A stretch of DNA of 64,000 nt, taken from assembly GCF_038502225.1 (NCBI RefSeq), contig NC_091390.1, positions 9,832,244 to 9,896,243 of the forward strand, in the 5' to 3' direction. The number at the start of each line of letters is the position of its first letter. Positions within the stretch are counted from its first letter, which is position 1. Positions 44,060 to 54,932 of this stretch are shown one piece after another. Origin of the DNA: Cherax quadricarinatus (Eukaryota > Arthropoda > Malacostraca > Decapoda > Parastacidae). The notes under the pieces were generated by a model. That model was not told where the DNA came from. It was given only the letters and a program-made list of their open reading frames with translations, and ran no database searches. A program made the translations under genes and the position numbers.

Positions 44060-45286
44060 CTCATCAGTAACAATATCTGGAGTGCAGCACAGGATGACAA
44101 TCTCCTGTGCGCAATACATAAAAAACACAGCAAATGCAAATAGGTGAAATTGTTCTTTATAATTAATAGCCAGGTAAATGCTGTCTATGACGGTGAAGAT
44201 GCTTCGTGCCATGAAGGTGAGTGTGGGTACTGTGAAGTGTTTGTTAATCAATATTTGACATTGACACAGCTCTGACACTCGTCTACATGAAGCCACTGCC
44301 ACCTTTCTTGTTTATTTCTGTAGCCACTGAGCATATTGATTACAACCAGCTGTTCTTTCTCTCATTCTTTCTGTCTCTTCATTCTTCTGAAGCTTCTCTA
44401 TGCACTCAACTTCTTGTATAATATTATTTATCAGAGCAGCCACCAGACAACCAGCACCATGATATGTTATAATATTCGTTACCGATATTAGGTAACTAAT
44501 CATTGAAAAACTTAATTTTAAACTTGTACAAATCACATATAAGGTTGGCATCAAATTATTAATTCCTATTATGAAGAAGAATATATGTAAAACTTCCATG
44601 GCAGCGAAAAAACATAAAAACAAAGTGAGAAACATATCACGATTAATCGTGAACGATAAAGGTAGATAATAAGGCGTGATGTGATCCAGGTGTACCAGAA
44701 GCAAGACGAGACTGTTGCGACTCATCAGTATGTGTAAACACTCACACAATATTACCAGCAGGTCCGCTACTTCAAAACCAGTGTCCAAAATGAGATATAG
44801 GCCAGAATTACTGTTTATTTTATCCAAGTTAAGATGTTGTTCGTAAACTCTGAAAGCAACAACGATAAACACATAAAAGGCGATAATAAAGTGAGACCAT
44901 ATTGTGAGAGCCCTAGTGGAATGTAGTCCTGGAAACACAATGCAACACTCTGTACACTGTCCGTGTTTGTCTGGGCCTTTATCAACAGAACCACTCATCC
45001 ATTTGCTGTGATGTTGGCTGCTCGTGTTACCGGCTGATTGGTTGTGAGTGTGGTGATTCCGATGGTTAGGTTTAGCTTTGGTAATGTGTGGCGAGTTGTA
45101 GAAGAGTCGATCAAAGTGAGAGTGATGAACAACGAGGTGCGGGTGACTTGAGTCACTGTATCCAGTGATGTAGTTGGTCCAGCAGTAAGGAAAGCCTCCC
45201 AGGAGCCTCATCAAGCCCGCCCAAACTCGCAGGAAACGTACAAATGCTAGAACCCCCAAGTCTATACTTGGCTCCTTTACACGTTG
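44060..45286 (-). pseudogene. Gustatory-receptor-like 7TM gene, large exon, one in-frame stop
   Basis: The only candidate host gene. The frame is open from 45286 to 44060 except for TAA at 44312-44314. The N-terminal part reads LGVLAFVRFLRVWAGLMRLL followed by GGFPYCW, like the first segment of arthropod gustatory receptors. Hydrophobic segments follow: HFIIAFYVFIVVAFRVY; LYLILDTGFEVADLLVILC; MFLTLFLCFFAAMEVLHIFF; TLYVICTSLKLSFSMISYLI; after the stop TLTFMARSIFTVIDSIYLAI and FHLFAFAVFFMYCAQEIVIL. It ends ...DIVTDE and GAG is followed by GTACGT, a good splice donor (44059-44054). The final exon with TM7 and the TYxxxxxQF signature is not found. The 5' side is preceded by TAG that may be a splice acceptor. 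Family assignment is by topology and position of motifs; ligand unknown. The stop makes a pseudogene likely, though a sequencing error or editing cannot be excluded. Confidence 0.55.
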
Positions 45287-45319
45287 CTACTTCCAGATTG
45301 TGGCAGAGACGGATGATAG

Positions 45320-46115
45320 ACAACTGGCCTGGCTTACTTGCTGAACACCTCGCTTACTTGGTGGACACCTGACATGAGCACCAGAATCACTTGTTTTGGT
45401 ACTTAGCTCACTTGATAGACACCCGAATTACTTAGAGTACTTCTATCTCACTCAGCTGTCATGTGCCTAACTTGGTAGACACACGATTCTTTTACATGAC
45501 ACGTTCTCATATGGTAGAAGCCTTGCTCATTTTGTAGACATATGGCACACTTGGTGAGTACCTGGCTCACTTGCTAGAAATATAGCACACCTGGTGAGTA
45601 CCTGGCTCATTTGCTAGAAATGTAGCACATTTGGTGAGTACCTGGCTAACTTGCTAGACATATGGCACACTTGGTGAGTTCCAGGCTCACTTACAAGACA
45701 TATGTCACACTTGGTAAGTGCCTGGCTCACTTGGTAGTAGACACATGGCTGTGTTGCTGGCCAACTGGATCACTTTAGGAATGCCTAGATGAAATGAATT
45801 ACATTTAGCTCACTTTGTTCACAACTTCGTGAACACCTGCCTTGTGTGGTGAAGACTTAGCTCATGTGTTGGACACCTGCCCCTCATTTATAACACCTGC
45901 CTGTCCTGAAGGATATCTGCCTCTCTTGGAGTACTCCTGCCTTTCTTGTTGAACATTTGCCTATTCTGGTGAATCCCTGGCTCCCTTAGTTTACGCCAGT
46001 CTCTCTTGATAAACACCTGAAGAACACCTGCCTGTCTTTCTTCACATCTGTCACTTCTAGAAATACCTGGCTCATGAAGTGAACACTTAACACTCTTTGT
46101 GGACAACTTAATTTC
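45320..46115. repeat. Degenerate minisatellite, base unit about 20 bp (40-bp higher-order unit)
   Basis: About 40 diverged copies of a unit close to ACACCTGGCTCACTTGGTAG. Between 45530 and 45730 a 40-bp double unit (GGTGAGTACCTGGCTCACTTG plus TAGACATATGGCACACTTG-like) is more regular. It lies directly upstream of the receptor exon. Confidence 0.75.
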
Positions 46116-47946
46116 TTCCTATTCATCGAGCTCTATGGACGAAGGTCGGGTCGCCAGAGTAGTTGGAAGGCAACTGACAATTGATTGTTTATACTCGCCT
46201 TCTCGAGGGGAAGACGACCTTCGGTGTGGAACTCCTGTTGACTCTTGTGTTACGTAATACACTGGAAAGTGGCGTCAGTGCTTGTGGATATTATTGATGT
46301 AAGTTTAACAATATTAATAAAGCTCTATGTCATGCAGGTTGTAAAAGGTGGATTGTAACTTGATATTAGAGGACAATAATTTGGACAGGTATTGAAAGGT
46401 GTAAGTGAAACATACATGATTAAAAAATAATGTGGAGCTTTTTATCGGGTGTTGTAGGTGTACCTTTCCGTGAGTGTATAGTGGAAGTTATTTGTACTGA
46501 GAATATGGCTACAGATATTATTTATTACAACAGTAGTAGAGTGACATTAGATGTTTACATGTGTCACTAAATGTCTTTTGGGAATCACTAAATGCACATT
46601 TATGTAAGGTACTTTTTTCAAGTGTCAGTACTATTTTCTGTGTTGAAAACTGAGGAATTAAGAGGAACTATGGCGCTGGAGACTTGTGGTAACTCCTCGA
46701 CTTAGTGAACAATATTTACTTATGAATTAATAAGCGAGTCCACACACTTAACATTGTAACAGTCGATGATTGGTAGATATTTTTTTTTACTCAGTGTTTG
46801 ACAAGGTTAGGTTAAGGATCCCTAGCTTTATTGACAAGCTCTTTGCAGGTTAAGGATTCTTAACTTTATTGTCAAGCTAAGAACTGTTACCTACATCAGC
46901 TCATTTGAAAGCATTTTTATTGTTATGAAACATACAAGTAGGGAACAGGATGAAGTTGGAGCCATCTGTGGGCCAGCATTTTCATTTGATCAACTGACTT
47001 TATCTCGTTGACATCACAATGCTGTACTAATGTGTTCCAGACTGGAGTCATCCTGGGAATAAATGATCTCAGATGAAGTGATGTTCTGGAGAAGGGTGCA
47101 GCCAGAGGGAAGTTGCTGCTGGCTGCCAGTCTTGTGGTATAGAAACTTGCTTTACGCTGTCCTTATTGTGACCCATGAATGGGTCACAAGGTATATAATG
47201 CATGTTACCTGTTCACATAATTTTTTATTGCTTATATTTGCGATATTAGCTAAATCGTAAATATATTGCTTCTATATTATTATTTGACTTAGTTATATTA
47301 TTAAGTAGGATGTAACATTTATATATTATTCAGTGCTCATAGTTCGTGAGTGTTAAGTAGCTGTTGGCCTTGTCTAACTGTCGCTCCACTTGTTTCCCTG
47401 CCGGCGTCTCTGTAGTTGCTGGGCAGCAGCAGTCCACGGAGAGTCACGTGACCAGAGTGGGGTGATTATACCTCACCTGGAAGAGAGACTGCCTGGCCTG
47501 TGCTCCCTCTTGGCTGTTTGATGTTGCTTCCAACAAGACATGCCTCTCCAGCTCTCCCTTGCTGGCCCTTGTTGGAAGATCATCTCTGTTGCTTTCTTTT
47601 TGTTGGTTCTGTGTAACTCTGTTCACAGAGCATTGCCTAGACTTAGTGATTTTCGATGTTGTACTGAGGTTGTGTGTCTCATAGACACTCTGAGAAACTC
47701 AGGTCCTGAGCTGTAGCTTCTGACCTAATTTGTACTGGTATCTGTGTACTGTCACAGTCGGGGATTTTTCTAATACTGAACTTAGATTCAGTAGTATGGG
47801 AGTTTTATGACTTTTGTGGAGGATCTGCTGATGGTCCCTACTTAGCATCATTATATTATCCCCTTGTTCCTGATTCTGTGTCGCTGTTGCTTGTTATATT
47901 GCTGTTCGGCTTATCAGTAATTTTATTGTTCAAGCAAGCTGTTCTG
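46116..47946. other. 1.8 kb without a recognised gene or element
   Basis: AT-rich single-copy-looking sequence. A short imperfect tandem pair (AGGTTAAGGATYCYTARCTTT, about 46806-46837 and 46851-46880) is visible. GATGTAAGT near 46297 could be a splice donor, but no reading frame supports an exon. Confidence 0.35.
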
Positions 47947-48282
47947 ATTACCAGGAGGGTCAGGGGAAACATGATAACGACATATAAAATATTGCACAGA
48001 ATAGACAAGGTGGGCAAAGACAGGATGCTTCATGGAGGGGACACAGAAACAAGAGGCCACAATTGGAAGTTGAAGAGTCAGAGATAAATCAAAGGGATGT
48101 TTGGAAGTATTTCTTCAGTCATAGAGTAGTAAGGCGGTGGAATAGCCTAGAAAGTGACGTAGTGGGGGCGGGAACCATACATAGTTTTAAGACAAGGTAT
48201 GATAAAGCTCATGGAGCAGGGAGAGAGAGGGCCCAGTAGCAACCAGCTGAGAGGCACGGCCTGGAGCTGCAACCACAAATAG
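47947..48282 (+). pseudogene. CR1-B LINE, copy 4, 3' terminal fragment
   Basis: Plus-strand tail of ORF2: RRVRGNMITTYKILHRIDKV, RGHNWKLK, then out of frame VWKYFFSHRVVRRWNSLES, ending CAACCACAAATAGGTGAGCAC and running into (CA)n. It is strongly 5'-truncated. Confidence 0.8.
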
Positions 48283-48285
48283 GTG

Positions 48286-48339
<54 letters not shown>
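48283..48339. repeat. (CA)n microsatellite at the 3' end of CR1-B copy 4
   Basis: Pure CA tract of about 55 bp starting at the CR1-B 3' end. Confidence 0.95.
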
Positions 48340-48340
<1 letters not shown>

Positions 48341-49010
48341 CGTGGAGACTTAAACTTATACATAAAACATGATCACATAAAGCTACACACAGTCACTCGA
48401 AACATATGATCACAAAAATATAGACATGATAACTAATAACCAAAACAGACATAAACACTTAAGACATATGAAAAAGCGTAAAATTTTACATAATACAATT
48501 CATAATAACTAAAACTCAACGAGATCACTGAAGAAACTGAACCATATTCACCAAAATCACGTAACTATCACTTACAGTGACTTAAGACATATATACACAA
48601 ACACAGGAACACAAAAAAGTTAAACACAAACATTTATGACATATGTACACTAAGAAATAATAACTAATCACCTAACACAATAAAAAATAGACATGATCAC
48701 TTAAGACATTAAATTGTTCACAAAAACCATGATCAGTAACTAAGATCACTAATACATAAACACTTACGTCATGTCATCCAAAATCTAAGATGCTACTTGA
48801 ACACCATCATTAACACTATAAATTAATCATGAGCATTTTAGGACGTTTCTTAACTAAAGCAATGATTCATCTGCTAAATTTAAGGTATAAACTCCAAAAT
48901 ATACTCCTGATTAACCCACATCATTTCTCACCTGGAATATTCATCTCACATTTTCATTTCTCATCCTTGATACATAACTCATTTCTCACTTCCACATCTT
49001 CAGTCATCCT
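48340..49010. repeat. Diverged AT-rich tandem repeat
   Basis: Recurring CACTTAAGACATATG / ATGATCAC blocks at irregular 60-120-bp spacing (about 48356, 48456, 48570, 48632, 48700, 48765). No gene supported. Confidence 0.4.
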
Positions 49011-49012
49011 TA

Positions 49013-49194
49013 CTTTACACACCTATACACCTGTTATCACCAAGAAACATTTTAACCTGAAAATCCATCTTGATGTTTGGAAAGTGAGTAGAGATCACCA
49101 CTCTTTACACCATCCACACTCACTTTCATAACATCAAGAAGGATTATCAAGTTAAAATGTTTCTAGGTGAACACAGGTGTATAGGTGTGTAAAG
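49013..49194. repeat. Long imperfect inverted repeat (arms about 77 bp, spacer about 27 bp)
   Basis: Left arm 49013-49089 starts CTTTACACACCTATACACCTG; right arm 49117-49194 ends with its complement. The arms differ at scattered positions. The spacer is 49090-49116. The right arm overlaps the first bases of the Jockey-A ORF1 frame. Confidence 0.85.
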
Positions 49195-50183
49195 GAAGGT
49201 TGACTGAAATACTTGGGACACCTGAAGCAGCCAAACTAGTGTGTCAAAATGGCTTCAAATGTTTTGGCACCAGATGTACACCTGACCAAATCTCTCTTGA
49301 GCGGTTTGTCAGTGTTACACAATGTTACAAATGTTACGCATTTGGTCATACCACCAATAAATGCAGTACCCAAGCACTAATTTGCAGCATATGCTCTGGC
49401 CAACATTCTTTTAAAGATTGTCATAACAAAATTAAGCCCAAGTGTGTCCTCTGCAATGGAAAACATTATGCTGTTTCTGCTATCTGTCCTGAGAGGAAAA
49501 AGGAAATTCAGAAAATTCTAGAAGCCAAGAAACTATCCAATTCTAAGAAGACCCCTTTCCAGGCACCTCCAAGAATGTCCCAAACTTCCTTCCCAGCTTT
49601 GCCTGGATCTAGTGGGACTCCTCAGGTCTCTTCAATTGGTTCCAATGTTTGGAATTCTGCCCCTCTTGGAGTGCCCCATTCTAACCCTCACCTACAACAT
49701 ACACAAACGCAACAACAAGGCTCAGCCTCACCTCCCATGTCTCAGGTATCCTCAGCCGGGGATATGACGAGAGCGCAACTAATGTATATGATGGCCAAGG
49801 ACATAGCAGGTGGTGGCATTCAACTCTGCTCTAAGATTTTAAATGATTTGTTTATGGCTAATGGGATCACTTTCATTACTATCCCAGATAATGTCAAGGT
49901 TATTATGGCCCAGCCTTCTCATAACAAGAAGTATGTACCATACTGTACTTCTACAAATAAGCCTAAGTCATCCCTTGCTCAGGGATCACCCGTCTCGCAT
50001 ACCCAGGTTGTCAACTCCCCTCAACCCGACGAGTCAATACCTGACCCTAACGATGCCCCAGAGATTGATGCTTACTCTTTCGCTATTGCAGCTGATCCTG
50101 TTGAACAGGAACTTTCCCAGGGTAATTCCCCTGGCCTACCAAATTTTCGCTTGGAGCCTCCACAGTCTCCCATCAACTCTTGA
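49185..50183 (+). CDS. Jockey-A LINE ORF1: gag-like protein with three CCHC knuckles (332 aa)
   Basis: Open frame. Residues about 45-105 hold CYKCYAFGHTTNKC, CSICSGQHSFKDC and CVLCNGKHYAVSAIC, the triple zinc knuckle of Jockey/I-type ORF1 proteins, which bind element RNA. The C-terminal half is rich in Ser, Pro and Gln. The N-terminus is probably incomplete: related ORF1 proteins have an RRM-like region first, and the frame begins inside the inverted repeat at 49117-49194, so the copy is 5'-truncated or rearranged there. After a stop at 50183 the Pro/Ser-rich sequence continues in another frame to about 50415. Confidence 0.8.
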   Translation: MCKGRLTEILGTPEAAKLVCQNGFKCFGTRCTPDQISLERFVSVTQCYKCYAFGHTTNKCSTQALICSICSGQHSFKDCHNKIKPKCVLCNGKHYAVSAICPERKKEIQKILEAKKLSNSKKTPFQAPPRMSQTSFPALPGSSGTPQVSSIGSNVWNSAPLGVPHSNPHLQHTQTQQQGSASPPMSQVSSAGDMTRAQLMYMMAKDIAGGGIQLCSKILNDLFMANGITFITIPDNVKVIMAQPSHNKKYVPYCTSTNKPKSSLAQGSPVSHTQVVNSPQPDESIPDPNDAPEIDAYSFAIAADPVEQELSQGNSPGLPNFRLEPPQSPINS

Positions 50184-50606
50184 GCCTCTGCTTCCTGAAA
50201 CTGGGAATATCACTCCTCAGTTTTCTGACGAGGACTCTAATGATTCTGTTAATATTACCAACTCTAGTGAGGATGGTGACATATTTAGTACACAAGCAAC
50301 TACTCAGAATTTTCCTCCTCCCCTTGACGAGTCCAGCAGGGAAAGTGTGTATACCAAACAAGACATTACTTGCAGGCGTTCAGACCGCAGTACACGTGCG
50401 AAGTGCAAGAAATAATGGGGATTACAATTTTCCAACTTAATGTTCAATATTTCTTTAATTACCTCCTTGAGGTTGAACTACATAATTACAATCCCGATGT
50501 TATACTCTTGAATGAGACAGCTGCAAGAGTTGATCAACATATTAAATTACGTGGTTACTCTACTGTGGAGAAATCGAGAGGACCCTATAGTGGTGTAGCC
50601 ATCTTA

Positions 50607-50764
50607 AACATTAAAAAGGTATAAAATACCGACAGGTTGTTAGGTAAGACACATATGCAACAGTTAGGTATCTTTATTATGAAACGTTTCATAATAAAGA
50701 TACCTAACTGTTGCATATGTGTCTTACCTAACAACCTGTCGGTATTTTATACCATTTTAATGTT
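50607..50764. repeat. 158-bp near-perfect palindrome centred on ACGT
   Basis: Arms of 79 bp with one mismatch (50617/50754), no spacer. The centre at 50685/50686 lies in GAAACGTTTC, the stem III/cleavage region of the hammerhead motif. Confidence 0.95.
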
Positions 50765-51079
50765 CAATCTGTCAGACACTGCAACACAAGGTTATCTTGG
50801 TACAGACCTGCAATCAACTTCGACAACTTCCACTAGTGAGAGCGGCTGGATTTGAGAGGGACCTGACCTCTCAACATCTGAGTTCTTACCTCTCCTAGTG
50901 GCCTACGTCTCACCTCTTGGCGCTATAAAAAGCTCCATCCTGTCACTTCTTCTCCATATTGTTTCATGCTATGGAACAATGCTCTTCTCCAGACTGAGGG
51001 ACTGACCACCTCAAAACTTTAAGGGTGATGGACTGATTACATCGTCTTCAAGTATCTTCTGCTTCTATCAACTTTTCTG

Positions 51080-51127
51080 TACTTGACTGAAGAAGCCTAC
51101 TGTGTAGGCGAAACTTTCCATAATAAA
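51080..51127 (+). ncRNA. Hammerhead-like motif H5
   Basis: CTGAAGA, stem II GCCTAC-TGT-GTAGGC, GAAA, then CTTTCC instead of CGTTTC, so the ACGT stem III is damaged. Confidence 0.5.
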
Positions 51128-51644
51128 GATACCTAACTGATGCATATGTGTCTTACCTAACAGTAGCCATCTTAGTTAAATTAGGTTATGCATTTAAAAA
51201 TATTCATGTTGATGAAGATAAAATTCTTGCAATAGAAATGACGACGTCTCATGGTCAACTAGTGATAGGAACTGGATATTTTCCCCCGAGACAACAATAT
51301 ATAGAGTCAATTCCTATGCATAGGATATTAAGCAGAAATATTCCAACAATTCTAGCGGGAGATTTTAATGCTCATCACCCTTCCCTCTTTAACTTTGGAG
51401 TTGGTAATCCACTGGGTGACTTAAAAGGAAAACAACTATTTAATATTATGACTGCCAGAAACTTGTCATTTCAAGGCCCATTCTTTAAATCGTATATTGG
51501 TCCTCATCCAGGGACACTAGATATAGTCCTGACAAACAGAGACTGTGACCTCTTTCATTGTCGTATCTCTCCTGGTGGAAACGTAGGATCTGACCACATC
51601 CCTCTTATAATACAACTACAAACTTCTCCATTTAGTATACCTGT

Positions 51645-51860
51645 TTGTAGATGAATGGTTCAGAGAACCGACATGTTGATAAATTAGACACATGTGCAAC
51701 TCTTGGGTATCTTTATTGAGGAAACGTTTCGCCACACAGTGGCTTCATCAGTCCATACAAAGGAGAATCTTGAAGAATAGGAGGAGAATGAGGTAATCAG
51801 TCCCTCAACCTTGAGTCGATGTGGTCAGTCCATCAATCTTGAATAGAATACGGCATACGA
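51645..51860 (-). mobile_element. Hammerhead element (variant H-I), single truncated unit
   Basis: On the minus strand it begins within GGTCAGTCC..., runs through the motif at 51753-51711 and ends TTGCACATGTGTCTAATTTA...CATTCATCTACAAA. A 56-bp piece of the same tail recurs in the hairpin spacer at 57228-57283. Confidence 0.7.
51711..51753 (-). ncRNA. Hammerhead-like motif H6
   Basis: Minus strand: CTGATGA (the classic core), stem II GCCAC-TGT-GTGGC, GAAA, ACGT, T, followed by TCC pairing with GGA before the core. Stem I is short. Confidence 0.6.
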
Positions 51861-52194
51861 ACGAACGAACGAAAGTTCAGGTAAGATCCCAAATGGGATG
51901 AGCGGGGAAGACGGGACAGACGAAGAATAGTGCTGGAGAGGAGTGTTCTTAGTCGTAGAAATAGAGCCAGGGCTTAACCCAGCAGCAAAGGCGATCGTGG
52001 GATAGATATTGAAAAGAGAAATTCCGGTTCTTCTGTTGGGACTCCGGTGGGGTGAGCTGGGAGTAAGGGACTTGCGACGTTTAGAGCTAGAGAGGAGTGC
52101 AGAACTGAGTCATGTTTTAACCCAAAAAAGCTAAGGCGAACGTGGGTCAGAGAATGGTACCTGTCTTAGAAGGTACCTGTCAGCGGATCCAAGG

Positions 52195-54931
52195 TTATTT
52201 GTAAGTAGGGTTAGGAGCAGGATCATGCAAGGAGTAGAAAAGGTTGTGTTGGTTTGTGGGTCTGCGAATGTCTTCGTCAAGGAGAGAGGTCCAGTAGTCA
52301 AGTCGTGTCTCAAGTTTGTCTATCTGTCTGTCACTGAGCCTCTTCCAGTACAGATTCAGCGCAGGGACGTCTAACTGGGCATGGAGAGACTCGCTTGTGG
52401 CGAAGTCCTCCCATCTGACATCAAGCACCCAGCGCAGCGCCTTGTTCTGGACACGCTGCAGTTTAAGTAAGTTTGTTTTTGCTGCAAGAGAGAGGGCTAG
52501 AGGAGAGTAAGTTATCAGAGGACGTATTAGGGATTTGTAGAGGAGTAGTTTGGTGCGTTGAGAGGCATGTTTCAGCTTGTAGAGGCCCGCAAGGGCCTTA
52601 CTAGCTATTGCATGCCTTGAGTGAATGTGTCCGTGTAAACGAAGAAGGTAGTCAAGATTAACGCCAAGGACAGTGACAGATTGTGTGATAGGGAAGTAAG
52701 TGCGGGTGTCAGCTGTTCTGAGTTCGACAGGTAATGGAGGATCACGTTTCCTGTAGTTAAAATACGTAATGCTGGATTTTGCTTCATTGGTTTTGATCCT
52801 CCATTTTTGTTCCCAGATGGCTATCCTGTCAACCTCATTTTGTGTTTTGTGTGTGAGTGTATCTATATTGGCATGAGTGATAAGTTGTGTAATGTCGTCT
52901 GCATAGGCTAGTGTGATGGAGTTGTGGTATACAGGTGTTGGAATGTCGTTAGTGTATAAAATGTAGAGGGTAGGGGAGAGGACAGATCCCTGGGGTACTC
53001 CGGCATTTAGTGTGAAGTAGTCAGAGTAACAGCCTTGGAATTTGATTCTCATGGTACGGCCGTCTAGGAAGTTGCAGAGGAGTTTACGAGTATTGAGAGG
53101 CAGGTTGAAGTTAGTGCAGAGTTTGTACTTGAGCCCCTCGTGCCACACAGTGTCAAAAGCTTTTTCAACGTCTTTTGCAACCAGGGCTGTCCTGTTTCTT
53201 TGTTTTGTGTTTATGTGGATGTAGTTGAGAATGATGTTAATGGCATCCTGTGTGGATCTGTGTGTTCTGAAGCCAAACTGGCCATCTGAAAGTAGAGAAT
53301 TATGTTCCAGGTATCTGCGAAGGCGATGATTAATGAGTTTTTCAAAGAGTTTTCCTAAAGTTTCGAGGATGCTGATAGGGCGATAGTTTCTAGGGTCAGA
53401 GTGATCTTTATTGGGTTTAGGAAGGAGGATAGCAGTAGCAGCTTTGAAGAGGGAAGGGAAGTATCCAGAGGCAAGGGAGGCATTGAGGTTTGTGTAGGCA
53501 GTAATGATAGAGTCAGGAAGGTGTTTCAGGATAATATGGTTTAGGCCAGAGGCACCAGGAGCCTTTGGAGGAAGGTGTCTGAGGAGAGTTTTAATGTCTG
53601 TGTTGGTGAAAGGAGTGTCGAGTTCTTGGGAGGAGGTAAGAGTGTCTAGATGTATGTGGCTGTCTGGTGTTGTTTCTTGTGTGTGCAGTGTTCCAGTGTT
53701 CTATGTTCTGAATGTGTTGAATAACGTTAGGGCGAGGTGGGTGAGGGTGGAAGATGTTCTCCCAGATGTGTTTGAAGATGTTGGTAGCAGCCTGTGGGTC
53801 TGAGATGTGTGTGTTGTTGTGGGTGATGTGTTTGAATTTGTTGGTGGGAGTAGTGCCTCTGATTTTTTTGATAAAGTTCCAGAAGGCTTTAGTGTTTTTA
53901 ACACGCTGCCTGTCCGCTTGTTGTATTAGTCGTGACCAGTGATTGTTGTGGTCTTGGTCTAGGCTGTGTAAAATGTTGTTTCTAAGGTAAGTGAGATCTA
54001 ATCTGACTTGATTAAATCTATGTGTGTTGTAGAGGAAGCGGTTGTGGTAGCAGATAATTAGTCTTCTTGTTCTGAGTGATGGTTTGAAGGAATAACGAGT
54101 GGTGTGAGTTTTCTTTGGTATTGCGATGTTGGCTGCTTGTGTAATGGTGTCCTGGATGAGATCAAGTTGAGTATCGATGTCAGAGATAGGTTTGTTGTTG
54201 TAGTCATAGGTGAGGTTAATATTGTCTATGTGTTGTTTGAAAGCATCCCAGTCAGCGTTCTTGTAGGAGAATGAAGGTGTGGTTGGAATGAGGATAGGGT
54301 TGGAGGAGATGTGTAAGATGACTGGGATGTGATCAGAGCCTGTAATAGGGCCAGGTGAGATGTAATGTTGAAATAGAGAGCTGGCACGGTTTGCCAGAAT
54401 GATGTCTGGTTTGCCTTGGCCCGTGTGGTTGAAGAAGGTATTGAAGTCTGGGCCAAAATGAATTAGGTGTTTATGGTTTGTGAAGTTGAGTAATTGGTGA
54501 CCAAGTTGGTTGTTACTGGTGTGATGAAAGGCAGTGTGTTTGGCATTCATGTCAGCTAGTAGGTAAGTTGGTGTGTTGGTGTAGTTGAAGACTAAGGAGA
54601 GGTAGTGTATGTTGAGAGTAGTGTTTGGGCGAGCATAGGTGGTGAAAAAGATAAAGGGGCCAATGTGGGTGTGTATTCTGACCGCAAGACAGTGTTGGTG
54701 AATAAAAGGGATTGGGAGAAATTCATGTTTTATGTTGGAATTGACAAGGATGGCAACCCCATCGTGGGGATCATAGGGGGACTGTAGTGCAGTATAACCA
54801 TAATGGCGGATACATTGAGGGGCTTTGAGGCAGGTACTGTTTAGCAAAACAATATCTGGCCTCTCTGCTTCAAGGAGCTCGGCCAGTAGGTGTCTAATTG
54901 TAAAGTAAGAACGTACGTTGAACTGAATCAC
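52195..54931 (-). pseudogene. Jockey-B ORF2: endonuclease and RT
   Basis: 54931-53591: endonuclease with IQFNVRSYFTIRHLL, ADMNAKHTAF (D-N block; ADMN is an unusual form of GDFN), GKPDIILANRA, TGSDHIPVIL, then the linker AFWNFIKKIRG. 53148-52195: RT with LNAGVPQGSVLSPTLYILYT, ITLAYADDITQLI (YADD) and a C-terminal tail LQRVQNKALRWVLDV. Between about 53590 and 53150 the frame is broken, so the first half of the RT must be read in other frames. ORF2 starts two bases after the ORF1 stop, consistent with termination-reinitiation. Confidence 0.85.
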
Positions 54932-54932
54932 C

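Larger units (their letters stand above)
50607..51162 (+). mobile_element. Hammerhead element (H-I family), 556 bp, with 12-bp target duplication
   Basis: Flanked by GTAGCCATCTTA (50595-50606 and 51163-51174). It is an inverted partial unit (50607-50685), a direct unit beginning at the same point (50686), and a second hammerhead core at 51080-51127, after which a second unit begins and stops at CTTACCTAACA. No ORF. Confidence 0.9.
50414..51654 (+). pseudogene. Jockey-A ORF2 endonuclease, split by a hammerhead element
   Basis: 50414-50606: MGITIFQLNVQYFFNYLLEV, DVILLNETA, GPYSGVAIL. After the insertion (51175 onward): VKLGYAFKNIHVDEDKILA, TILAGDFNAHHPSLF, GTLDIVLTNRD, VGSDHIPLIIQL. These are the catalytic E, D, N and SDH blocks of an APE endonuclease and all look intact. 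The frame is restored exactly when 50607-51174 is removed. It stops at about 51645, where another hammerhead element starts; linker sequence of the same kind reappears at 62850. Confidence 0.85.

Noticed and set aside
46806..46880. Telomere-like GGTTAGGTTAAGG sequence.
   Set aside because: Only a couple of units, inside an imperfect tandem pair; not a TTAGG array.
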